A model generated the notes under the pieces. The model saw nothing but the letters and a program-made list of their open reading frames with translations, ran no database searches and had not been told where the DNA came from. Both the position numbers and the translations under genes were made by a program. 64,000 nucleotides of DNA from Lachnospiraceae bacterium. Lineage in GTDB: Bacteria > Bacillota_A > Clostridia > Lachnospirales > Lachnospiraceae. The stretch is from positions 1 through 64,000 of the forward strand of contig JAETQR010000007.1 in the NCBI GenBank assembly GCA_021770615.1, written 5' to 3'. Of this stretch, positions 8,166-16,540 are shown one piece after another (positions within the stretch are counted from its first letter, which is position 1; every line of letters starts with the position of its first letter).

Positions 8166-9212
8166 TCATTTCCAGATCAGGATGGTTTTCCCGAATTCTT
8201 TATGGATATCCGTCTCAAACGCCTTCTTCATATCACCGATCGAGTTGATCTCGAATCTGGCTCCGACAATATTTCGCAAATACTCCGGAATCTCCGGATT
8301 TGACTCATAAAGCCCGATCGTGCGGATAAAATCCGCCCGTCCACTCCGGCTGCTGCCAAACATCCGAAGCCCTTTCTCCAACATCATCCGCGTATTGATC
8401 GACACCGGATTTTCAGATACACCAAGGATTGCGATCGTCCCCTCCGGGTTAATGTAATCAATGATCTGATTGATCGCCCGGGGCGATCCCTCGCCTCCTA
8501 CACATTCGATCGCGTGGTCAAAATGAATGTCCTCCGGGATATCCGTCACAAGAAATGTATCATCAGCAAAGGTAAAATCCGACAGCTTGTCCCTGTTTAA
8601 GCCAAAAATGTAAAGTTTCGTGTCCGGAAACATCGCCTTAAAAAATACAGCCGTGATATACCCAAGATTTCCATCTCCCCATAATCCGACAGCCTCTCTT
8701 TTTGAATGGGCGATCCGGTCAAAACGGGTCAGGGCGTGAACGCTCACCGATACGATTTCAGTAAAGGCAGCCACACACGGATCGATTCCTTCCGGCATCT
8801 TTACAAGGCGGTCTCTGCGCATCTCAACCACATCCTGCATAAACCCATCAAATCCGCTGGCCCGAAACTGCGAATCCGTCCGGTAATTTTCTGCGATCAC
8901 ATCATGCTCTTCATCCCCCGGCTCTTCGACGATCTCTGCCGGTGTATTCGGTATCATGACAACCTTCTCACCGGGAGAAAAAATCCCCTCCGGATCGTAC
9001 ACCACCTGCCCGATCCCCTCATGGATGAGAGCCATCGGCAGTTTCTTTTTCAGGATCTCATGAGCCCGTTTTCCCTGATAATATCTCTGGTCGGCGTTAC
9101 AGATGGACAAATGGGTGGGACGCACGATCACATTCCCACTGCCCAGGTCAATATCCGTAAATTCTACCTCAAACCGTCTCGGCGCTACGAGACGGTAAAC
9201 TGCATTCAGCAT
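8166..9212 (-). CDS. tarJ: Ribitol-5-phosphate 2-dehydrogenase (TarJ-like), 348 aa
   Basis: A zinc-type medium-chain dehydrogenase. Cys38 (LSICNADQRYY), His64-Glu65 (LIHEGIG) and Glu152 fit the catalytic zinc site, and GDGNLG (179-184) is the Rossmann motif. With TarI it forms the pair that reduces D-ribulose-5-phosphate with NADPH to ribitol-5-phosphate and then activates it as CDP-ribitol. The name rests on overall TarJ-like sequence and on the adjacent cytidylyltransferase gene, 29 bases upstream. Product is used for a ribitol-phosphate polymer or side group. Downstream the stop overlaps a possible early start of the TagF-like gene. Confidence 0.85.
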   Translation of the reverse strand: MLNAVYRLVAPRRFEVEFTDIDLGSGNVIVRPTHLSICNADQRYYQGKRAHEILKKKLPMALIHEGIGQVVYDPEGIFSPGEKVVMIPNTPAEIVEEPGDEEHDVIAENYRTDSQFRASGFDGFMQDVVEMRRDRLVKMPEGIDPCVAAFTEIVSVSVHALTRFDRIAHSKREAVGLWGDGNLGYITAVFFKAMFPDTKLYIFGLNRDKLSDFTFADDTFLVTDIPEDIHFDHAIECVGGEGSPRAINQIIDYINPEGTIAILGVSENPVSINTRMMLEKGLRMFGSSRSGRADFIRTIGLYESNPEIPEYLRNIVGARFEINSIGDMKKAFETDIHKEFGKTILIWK

Positions 9213-9241
9213 ACTCGATCTTCACCTTTCCATGCAAATAA

Positions 9242-9952
9242 TCAGTTTTCACCATATATCAATGCTTCTGCCACACGCAGGTCATACGGATAGGTGATCT
9301 TTATGTTAAATACCTCCCCGTCCACGATATGGACCTTTTCCCCTTTCATGACAAAAATCTTTGCGGCATCCGTAAGCAGTTCCTTTTCCTCCGGGCTCAG
9401 CGCATGATACAGATTTTTCAGTTTCAATGCCTTAAACGTCTGCGGCGTCTGTCCCTGATACATTTTCCGCCGCTCCGGAATCTCACTGATGATCTTATTA
9501 TCCTCACTGCACACGATCGTATCCGTAGCCGCCACTGCCGTGTCGCAGGCGCCATATTCTTTCGCATAGCGGATATTGTCCTCTAAGATCCGCTGTGTCA
9601 CAAATGGGCGCACCGAATCGTGGGTGACGATGATCGTCTCCTCGTCGAGGTTTCCCTGCCCTTCAATATAATCAATGGCATTCATGATCGTCTCATTCCG
9701 GCTCTCACCGCCCGCGAGAACGACGATCCTTTCTGCCGTATCTGTAATATATTTTTTTATCAGATTCTTCGTGTGGGTCAGCCACTCCTGCGGGCACAGC
9801 ACAAGAACCTTTTCAAACTCACTCTGCATATAAAACTTTTCCAGTGTATGGATGAGAATTGGCTTATCACCGATCAAAAGATACTGCTTGGGCTTTCCCA
9901 CATCTCCCATACGGCTGCCCACGCCTCCTGCAAGTACTACTCCGTAAATCAT
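9242..9952 (-). CDS. tarI: D-ribitol-5-phosphate cytidylyltransferase (TarI-like), 236 aa
   Basis: An IspD/TarI nucleotidyltransferase: LAGGVGSRMG at residues 7-16 binds CTP, followed by KPKQY, then HDSVRPF and the C-terminal KITYPYDLRVAEALI. It should make CDP-ribitol from ribitol-5-phosphate and CTP. IspD (isoprenoid pathway) has the same fold, but the adjacent TarJ-type dehydrogenase and TagF-like genes favour TarI. The ribosome site GAGG lies in the motif GTGCAGAAATGAGGTA that also supplies the stop of the upstream gene. Confidence 0.85.
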   Translation of the reverse strand: MIYGVVLAGGVGSRMGDVGKPKQYLLIGDKPILIHTLEKFYMQSEFEKVLVLCPQEWLTHTKNLIKKYITDTAERIVVLAGGESRNETIMNAIDYIEGQGNLDEETIIVTHDSVRPFVTQRILEDNIRYAKEYGACDTAVAATDTIVCSEDNKIISEIPERRKMYQGQTPQTFKALKLKNLYHALSPEEKELLTDAAKIFVMKGEKVHIVDGEVFNIKITYPYDLRVAEALIYGEN

Positions 9953-9960
9953 AGTTTACC

Positions 9961-11166
9961 TCATTTCTGCACCGCTTCTGCCATGCTTTCTTTTTTGCAC
10001 AAGTACATTTTAATGCTTTTCCACGGAAATGTAAAGAACAGCTTTATTCTTCCCCGGAGCGTAAGAGGTGTAACAGTCAAGACCCTCTTTTCAAGCCGCA
10101 GTAAATAACCATCCCGGATACAACCCCCCCGGGGCTCATCCTCCTCTATGCCGATCCCCTCATCAAACCCGATGCGGATCCTTGCATTGTACCGATCCCG
10201 CCAGCAATACATAAAACGAAATCCGGCACGCTTACTTCCCACATCCAGTTCCACCCGGAACTTCTTTCTCGTAGAAAGCCTCTCTCCGAGAAACGTAACC
10301 TCTTCCGCCTCCTCGAACACAATATCATGTCTTTTATTTTTATGATCCATGAAAAAATACCGGATCTCGCTCTCCGGAAGAGGCAGCGTCACATTCCCTC
10401 TTATGTTAAATCTACCTTTATTATTTTGAATCTCATCAATGACAAAAGGGATCTCTTTTAGGAAGAGGACCGGCAGATTATGATATGTCAGCTTTCCGCC
10501 CCGGTACACAAGCACTTTTCCGATGTCCTCCCCATACTTAAAAGAAAGGATCCGGACAAGCAGATCTTCCGGAATGCACCCGCAGCTGCAGATAATGTCA
10601 TCATCGATCTGTTCGAGAACACTCTTTAACGGAATGGCCTCCTCCTGTCCCAGAACCGAAAACAGATGAAAGAGATCTTTGATCAGAAGGCTCTGGTAAA
10701 AGGGCGGGACTTCCCCATATTTTTCCCGAACCATCGAAAGCACTTCACGGTACGCTTCCGGTGCCGTCCCATAAGTCCCCTCTCTGCGGCAGCGGTAAAC
10801 GTGTCTTGTATCCGGCTTCCTCTCCGGTTCCTGTTCAAACACGCCAAACGTCTCTTCCTGCAAAAAGATCCGGCATAGTGTAACGAAATCCACCTCTTTA
10901 TATGGTTCCAGAAGTTCTTTTCTGACCATGATACGGGCAGGATTCAGTGTGGCTGCCTCGTACTCATCTCCGATATATGCGATCTGATCCCGGCAGCCAC
11001 ACATTTTCCCGGTAAATACAATGATACGCACCTTTTTTCCTGTCGTCCGGATGAAACGTTCCAGTCTCTTCCTGCTGGAAACATCCATCTCCTTTTCTGA
11101 CTCTCCGATCGAGAAATGCCTGACATATGGCGTCAGAAACACAAAATCATCTATCTTTGTACCCAT
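9961..11166 (-). CDS. Free-standing accessory/eroded glycosyltransferase-like protein, 401 aa
   Basis: Not a named family as far as I can tell. By eye, residues about 150-390 align with residues about 240-490 of the next gene's 875-aa product. Shared blocks are IDDDIIC/LDDDLIC, KYGEDIGKVLVYRGGKLTYHN versus KYGYDITTKLKYRKGVFYFNN, a beta-sandwich stretch with a conserved IR core, and a GYLL...RIKLFF tail. Residues about 75-110 (ARIMVRKELLEPYKEVDF) resemble the C-terminal half of that protein's GT-A domain. Both the nucleotide-binding start of the GT-A fold and the whole TagF catalytic domain are absent. It is probably non-catalytic, perhaps a partner or regulator of the large enzyme. AAGGAGG sits 7 bases before the ATG. 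Confidence 0.7.
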   Translation of the reverse strand: MGTKIDDFVFLTPYVRHFSIGESEKEMDVSSRKRLERFIRTTGKKVRIIVFTGKMCGCRDQIAYIGDEYEAATLNPARIMVRKELLEPYKEVDFVTLCRIFLQEETFGVFEQEPERKPDTRHVYRCRREGTYGTAPEAYREVLSMVREKYGEVPPFYQSLLIKDLFHLFSVLGQEEAIPLKSVLEQIDDDIICSCGCIPEDLLVRILSFKYGEDIGKVLVYRGGKLTYHNLPVLFLKEIPFVIDEIQNNKGRFNIRGNVTLPLPESEIRYFFMDHKNKRHDIVFEEAEEVTFLGERLSTRKKFRVELDVGSKRAGFRFMYCWRDRYNARIRIGFDEGIGIEEDEPRGGCIRDGYLLRLEKRVLTVTPLTLRGRIKLFFTFPWKSIKMYLCKKESMAEAVQK

Positions 11167-11199
11167 GCTGCGAGCCTCCTTTGCAAAACAGCAACGCCA

Positions 11200-13827
11200 T
11201 CACCTGCCAAGCGCACGGATCTCCTCATATACACGCTGGCAGTTTTTATCATCAAACCACTCGTAAAACCGGTCTCCCCGCTCATCATAAAGAGGTTCCA
11301 GCTGACACCCGCCTTTCACGGCATCCACGATCGCCTGCAATGTCGTCTCATAATCATAACACACAGGACCCAGTCCATCCCATTCATATTCAAAATACCC
11401 TTCCGAGTAAATCTGTCCCCGAAAAAAGGTATCCCTGTCAAAATGCGTATAGATGACCGGCTTTTTCAGATAGGCAAAATCAAATGCCACACTCGAAAAA
11501 TCGGTGATGAGCAGGGCATTTTTCTGAAATTCTTCCTGATAATCGATGCCGTCCCGCACAACCTTTATCGTGTCATTATCTGTAAAATCCCCGGTCTGTA
11601 CTTTATGTTGGGGATGTAGAAAAAATTTCCCCGTGTATCCATGCTCTTTCATTACCCGGATCAGCCGCTCATCATTGATCAGGGACTGATAAAACCGATA
11701 GAACTCCGACTGCTTAAACAGCGGGTTGTACTCCCGCTCGCCGGTGTCATTATTCACTCTGCCAGCGAGGAAAAAGCGCCAGGTCGGCATAAATACAATG
11801 GATTTCTCCGGAATTATATCCTGTTTTAAGTTGTCATATCTCGGCAGTCCGGTCAGCTTTACGACCGTTTCATCATAAAAATAATCTCCCTCCAGAATGG
11901 AACGGTATTCCGGTTTTGCCGATGTGACAAACATCTGAAGGTTTTTATTGAACTTATTCAGCCACTCCGACAGATCGTCTTTGATGATCCCGTGCTGTAA
12001 AAAGACATAATTGTATTTGTACAGATCACGGATGTAGTTACTGTCATTGTCCCACGGATTAAAAATATTATCCTCACCCTGCGAAGAAATGATGTTTTTT
12101 GCTAAAAGTACATTTAATTTATGCCTGAATTTTCGGAAAGGCAGAACCGGTCCTACCTGTTTCATTCTCTCATAATCGGCACAATCCCCGGAAATCACAA
12201 AAAATGAGCGGATATCTTTTTCCTCATTTTCCCTGAGGAATTTATAAAAATGCTCGGCGTTGTCTCCTGCCACATTGATCCGCTCCATAACGATCCATCT
12301 CTCTTTCTTCCGGAACGGACGCATCACATAGTATAAGATGCGGTATCCGGCAATCGCAGCCTTCCGGTCACGGATGCAGCGGAATAAAAGACGAAGCTCT
12401 TTTGCCACATGTGACAGAAAACGCTTCTTTTGAATATGAAAACATTGTTTTTCCCCATCATACCCGATCATATAACCGCCATCGTGATAATAAAGTTCTT
12501 CCACTTCATGGCTCAGATGAGAAAATTTCCCAAACTTTACATGCAGCTTTCTCGGAGGTTTCTCTTTATAACAGCCATATACCGTATACTGACCTGCTCC
12601 CTCTAACGGAAGGGCCACCTCATATCCCCTGACCCGCATGATCTCTCTTCCCATTATGACTGCTCTCCGGAATCCCGCTGGAGAGGTTACGATATCAAAT
12701 GTTTTCCCGTCACCGTCCTCGACATAGATGCGAATATCATCTGCGAAAGGGCACCAGATCCGCCCGGAGAGATGGAGCATGCCCTCCCGGATCTCCAATA
12801 CATCAAGAGAAAAAAGAGATTTTGCCTGCATACTGTAGAGACGGACATTATTAAAATAGAAAACTCCTTTACGGTATTTGAGTTTTGTCGTAATATCATA
12901 CCCATATTTCAGCGACAGGGCATAAATCTTATACTCCACATACATTTTATCCGGACGACAGATCAGATCATCATCCAGATAAGAAAGTATTTCCTTTAAA
13001 TGCGCCTCATAAGTTTCTTGCTCTTCTTTTGTTAAAACGTCTGTTAAATCCTCTCTTAACCTCCACTGGAGTTCATTCAGAACAAGATACTGAATACAGG
13101 GAAGGACAAAACCATGCGTTTCAATGGATTCGCGGACGAGTTCCAGATGATACACCTTTGGTGTCTCCAGATACCATTGCTTTGGCATCTTCCTGCCTTT
13201 TTCGTGTAAGAAATTTTTTTCCCTCTCTGACTTCCGGTAACGGGCCTCCGCCACCACTCCGTACCTGCATCGTTCCAACAGGATAGAATTCAAAAACTTA
13301 GCATCCGCTTCAAAGTCCAGCCTCTCATCAAACCGATGGCTGGAAAGTATCTCCGCTTTTACAAAACATCCCGCCACATGTAACGGAATCTCCTGATACT
13401 GATCGAGTACATCGACGATCTGGTTTCCCCTCTTATCCCCGGACAGGCGGCACGATACCAGATCGACCACGTCCTGTTTCTTCTCAAAAAAATCATACAC
13501 AGCCCGGAACCCTGACTTCGTCCAGCGCCCGCCTGCCATCGCAAAATTCACATACTTTCCCTGCACACATCCGATTCCATCGTTCCTCGCCGCACGGATG
13601 CCTCCGCCCGCCTGTTTTTCATACACGATATGATCCGGATGTCGTTTTCGATATTCCAGACAGGTCTCCTCCATGTCCCGGGCAGCGCTCCCATCACCCA
13701 CAAGTATGATCTGGACGTTTCCCTCAAAACCGATATCCTGGCTGATGACAGAATCCAATGTCTCACGGAGAGCTTTGGCGTCATCTCCGACCGGGATCAC
13801 CACCGAAAATTTGAATTTATACTCCAT
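11200..13827 (-). CDS. Bifunctional-type GT2 / CDP-polyol phosphotransferase (TagF-like), 875 aa
   Basis: Three parts are visible. Residues 1-240 are a GT-A fold family-2 domain (FSVVIPVGDDAKALRETLDS). Residues about 280-490 are a beta-rich linker. Residues about 505-875 are a TagF polyol-phosphotransferase, with the active-site type His612 (FLQHGII), TPTWRF-like MPTWRFF (680-686) and TDFSSVAFDFAYLKKP (775-790). The GT2 part is unusual: where a DxD metal site should be (FLDSDD in relatives) it reads NFAMAGGRW (94-102), so this half is probably inactive or repurposed. The C-terminal half should polymerise or transfer ribitol- or glycerol-phosphate at the inner membrane face. Its start lies inside the 3' end of the YfhO gene (11-base overlap). 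Confidence 0.85.
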   Translation of the reverse strand: MEYKFKFSVVIPVGDDAKALRETLDSVISQDIGFEGNVQIILVGDGSAARDMEETCLEYRKRHPDHIVYEKQAGGGIRAARNDGIGCVQGKYVNFAMAGGRWTKSGFRAVYDFFEKKQDVVDLVSCRLSGDKRGNQIVDVLDQYQEIPLHVAGCFVKAEILSSHRFDERLDFEADAKFLNSILLERCRYGVVAEARYRKSEREKNFLHEKGRKMPKQWYLETPKVYHLELVRESIETHGFVLPCIQYLVLNELQWRLREDLTDVLTKEEQETYEAHLKEILSYLDDDLICRPDKMYVEYKIYALSLKYGYDITTKLKYRKGVFYFNNVRLYSMQAKSLFSLDVLEIREGMLHLSGRIWCPFADDIRIYVEDGDGKTFDIVTSPAGFRRAVIMGREIMRVRGYEVALPLEGAGQYTVYGCYKEKPPRKLHVKFGKFSHLSHEVEELYYHDGGYMIGYDGEKQCFHIQKKRFLSHVAKELRLLFRCIRDRKAAIAGYRILYYVMRPFRKKERWIVMERINVAGDNAEHFYKFLRENEEKDIRSFFVISGDCADYERMKQVGPVLPFRKFRHKLNVLLAKNIISSQGEDNIFNPWDNDSNYIRDLYKYNYVFLQHGIIKDDLSEWLNKFNKNLQMFVTSAKPEYRSILEGDYFYDETVVKLTGLPRYDNLKQDIIPEKSIVFMPTWRFFLAGRVNNDTGEREYNPLFKQSEFYRFYQSLINDERLIRVMKEHGYTGKFFLHPQHKVQTGDFTDNDTIKVVRDGIDYQEEFQKNALLITDFSSVAFDFAYLKKPVIYTHFDRDTFFRGQIYSEGYFEYEWDGLGPVCYDYETTLQAIVDAVKGGCQLEPLYDERGDRFYEWFDDKNCQRVYEEIRALGR

Positions 13828-16540
13828 CCGCTCTCTCCTTTTTCCGCATCACGAGATACAGCACGAAAACAAAAAATCCTGCGACCGTAAGAATGCCTCC
13901 CACCCCCGCATAAGGCGTCCGGTAGAAAAGCCGGATGCTGTGATCGCCCGCCTCTGTCTCAAGCGCCATATACGCCGTGTCAGCCCTTAAAATCTCCGCC
14001 TCTTTTCCGTCTATCTCAGCATGCCATCCCTCGCTATAAGGAATCTGGAAAAACAAAAGCTTTTTCTCATCCAGGGAAATATCCCCGCTCACGCTGTTTT
14101 TCCGGATCAAAAGGTTCTGCAGGGTATCTTCTTTCCGGTTCCGGACCGCCTCCTCATAACCATCCATTTTTTGTGTATACAGCCTCAATCCAGAGAGATT
14201 GAACTCACCCTGGCACTCAAACCGTATCGTACACTCTGTACGTCTCCCTTCACTTAAACCAAGATTAAACAAATATTCATCTCGGCCAAAATACCAGTTC
14301 CACTCATTTGTCAACGCCCGTATCGTTTTTTTCGTCCCACCGCCTCTTACTGTAATATCACAATACGTCCGGTTTTTCCGGGTGATCTGGAAACCATTCA
14401 GGCTGACATAAAACTCCCCGGCGTCTGATTCCTCAAAGACAAGCTTTAGCACCGCATTTTTCTTTTTTATGCGTACTTTTCCATCATCACGGATCTCAAT
14501 CCCCTTCGATTCCCCGATCTGATATGGGATCATGGTAAGATCCTGCCCCGGATCTGTATCCGCCTCCTGTCCCTCTCCCAGATCCTCCTTTACCCCTTCG
14601 ACCTCTTTCTCCAAAAAGACCGTCTGAAGCATCTGCCTCTGCTTGCGGAGTCCATCCGGCACCGCCTCTTCCTGCCGGTCGTTCTCCTGTTTTCCCTCCT
14701 CTCTCACATAACTGTCAAATGTGATGCCAAGAGGGAGAAAATAATTATTCTCATAAAGCTTGTAAGACTTCCCGCCCCTCTTAAAATCCTTCACGAAACG
14801 ATAACCGTAAGGAATAGCCTCTTCCCTGTCTGCCTCCACTGCATAATACCGCACCGAGGCGAGCGTCTCTAAAAATGTCCGGCCATCCAGGCCGTCGACC
14901 TTAAACATGCTGTCAAGTACTCCGCCATCGTCCACTTCCAGCAAATAGCGGAGACGGTTTGGATTGGAAATGCTAAAATAGCTGGATACACTGTAATTCC
15001 CATTTACAGCGGCCGCATTTTCTGTCGCCCTTACGGACGCATCCGTCCGGTAAAACTCCCCGTCGCCACAGACCGGGATCTCCGCCTCCGGTGTAGACGA
15101 AACCGTCGAAAATGCCTCTCCCGAATCCACAAACTCTTCCAGATATCCCTGTCCCCTTCCACTGAATAAAAACCATCCGTTTCCGATGATATTTACCGCG
15201 GTCACCGCCGCCAGGACAGCCAGCGCCACATTTGCCGGAATCCGGCGCACTTCCCGGACAGCCAGTATGAAAAGAGTCACCATAAGAAAGATAAATCCAA
15301 ACCATCCGTACAGTTTATCCACATCCGAAGAAAACAGCAGCACTACCAGATACAGAAACGACGCCCCTGCACACACGATTAATTTTTTCCGTCCGGGGCG
15401 AAGGAGTTCCGGAAGCGCATAGACCGTTCCTGCCGCATACACAAATGTCACCAGATACAAAAAACGCCCCGATACATAGGAGAAGCCATTCATCATATAT
15501 CCGCCAAACGGAAGGAGCATCAGCACTGTCCATATAATTATATTTACTTTTAATATTTTATTCATTTTCCGGCCACACAGGAAAAAGACTACAAGGGCCG
15601 GGAAAACAAGAGACACCATCCCCAGATAGTCCCAGGTGATCCTCGGCGGGCCGATCAGCCTTGTAAAGATGGCCTGATACCGGTTCGCACTGAAAAAGAA
15701 CAAATTTCCCGGAGAAACCGAACTCTCGCTCCGGTTCCCCGAAACAAAGGCGACGATCGCGGGCAAAAACAGTACCGATGACATCAATACTCCGGTGACA
15801 TAACAAAAAACACATCTTCCCACCGCTGCAAACGTTTTCTTTAATGAACGTCTCCCGTTCTTCACAAGCACCCACACCAGTGCATAGACTGCGAGAAAGA
15901 TCGTGTTCATAGTAAAAAAATAAAATCCGTTAAGCGCTGTAAAAAACACCATGACGATCAAAAGCGTAAGCCGTTTTCCCTCCAATGCCCTCTCAAGACC
16001 GATGACAGAAAGCGGCAGAAAGATCATCGGGATCACAAAAAACGGATGCTTTACCGCCACATGGAGCACATACCCGGAAAATGCATAGATGAGCGCCCCG
16101 ATCAATGTACATCCATAGCTTCTTCCCTTCTTCCGGCAAAAATAAGAAAATGCAAGGCCTGCCAGATAAATACGGAAGATGACAAGAAAATCATACAGAT
16201 ACTCCATTCCGGCATCCGGCATGAGGGCAGCAAAAAACGTAAGAGGATCACCCAATCCGTAAAAATTAAGAGTGGTAATGATATCCTCCCCCATCCCGAG
16301 GGAGAAATCAAACATCGGGAGCACAAAATCCCCGTGCAGAAAACCGGAAACGACCTCCCGGTAATACCTGCCCAGATAAACGAGCGCCGCATAGTGCTGT
16401 TTGATGCCATCATAATCCCAGATAAAGGACTTTCCGTTTTTCAGGAACAGAAAATAAGTACAAAAGGTGATCCCTGCAAAGGCAAGGGAAAAGAAAAGCA
16501 AAAAGCAGAGCGCCTTTTGCTTTTTCAATTTCTGCATCAC
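13817..16540 (-). CDS. YfhO family membrane protein (GT-C type), 907 aa
   Basis: A large protein with a multi-span membrane half (residues about 10-470), a long extracytoplasmic domain, and a final membrane helix (GVGGILTVAGFFVFVLYLVM). The first outer loop holds the acidic motif WDYDGIKQHYAAL (41-53), at the position where GT-C enzymes keep a catalytic Asp. The C-terminal HAEIDGKEAEILRADTAYMA stretch is typical of YfhO. YfhO proteins of Bacillus and Listeria are needed to glycosylate lipoteichoic acid with sugar from undecaprenyl phosphate. Here it probably decorates the exported polymer. The GTG at 16540 has GGAGG 7 bases upstream and overlaps the mutase stop; ATG at 16537 is the alternative. 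Confidence 0.85.
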   Translation of the reverse strand: MMQKLKKQKALCFLLFFSLAFAGITFCTYFLFLKNGKSFIWDYDGIKQHYAALVYLGRYYREVVSGFLHGDFVLPMFDFSLGMGEDIITTLNFYGLGDPLTFFAALMPDAGMEYLYDFLVIFRIYLAGLAFSYFCRKKGRSYGCTLIGALIYAFSGYVLHVAVKHPFFVIPMIFLPLSVIGLERALEGKRLTLLIVMVFFTALNGFYFFTMNTIFLAVYALVWVLVKNGRRSLKKTFAAVGRCVFCYVTGVLMSSVLFLPAIVAFVSGNRSESSVSPGNLFFFSANRYQAIFTRLIGPPRITWDYLGMVSLVFPALVVFFLCGRKMNKILKVNIIIWTVLMLLPFGGYMMNGFSYVSGRFLYLVTFVYAAGTVYALPELLRPGRKKLIVCAGASFLYLVVLLFSSDVDKLYGWFGFIFLMVTLFILAVREVRRIPANVALAVLAAVTAVNIIGNGWFLFSGRGQGYLEEFVDSGEAFSTVSSTPEAEIPVCGDGEFYRTDASVRATENAAAVNGNYSVSSYFSISNPNRLRYLLEVDDGGVLDSMFKVDGLDGRTFLETLASVRYYAVEADREEAIPYGYRFVKDFKRGGKSYKLYENNYFLPLGITFDSYVREEGKQENDRQEEAVPDGLRKQRQMLQTVFLEKEVEGVKEDLGEGQEADTDPGQDLTMIPYQIGESKGIEIRDDGKVRIKKKNAVLKLVFEESDAGEFYVSLNGFQITRKNRTYCDITVRGGGTKKTIRALTNEWNWYFGRDEYLFNLGLSEGRRTECTIRFECQGEFNLSGLRLYTQKMDGYEEAVRNRKEDTLQNLLIRKNSVSGDISLDEKKLLFFQIPYSEGWHAEIDGKEAEILRADTAYMALETEAGDHSIRLFYRTPYAGVGGILTVAGFFVFVLYLVMRKKERADGV

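Noticed and set aside
9242..9952. IspD (2-C-methylerythritol 4-phosphate cytidylyltransferase)
   Set aside because: Same family and motifs, but the directly downstream TarJ-type dehydrogenase and the TagF-like genes fit TarI better.
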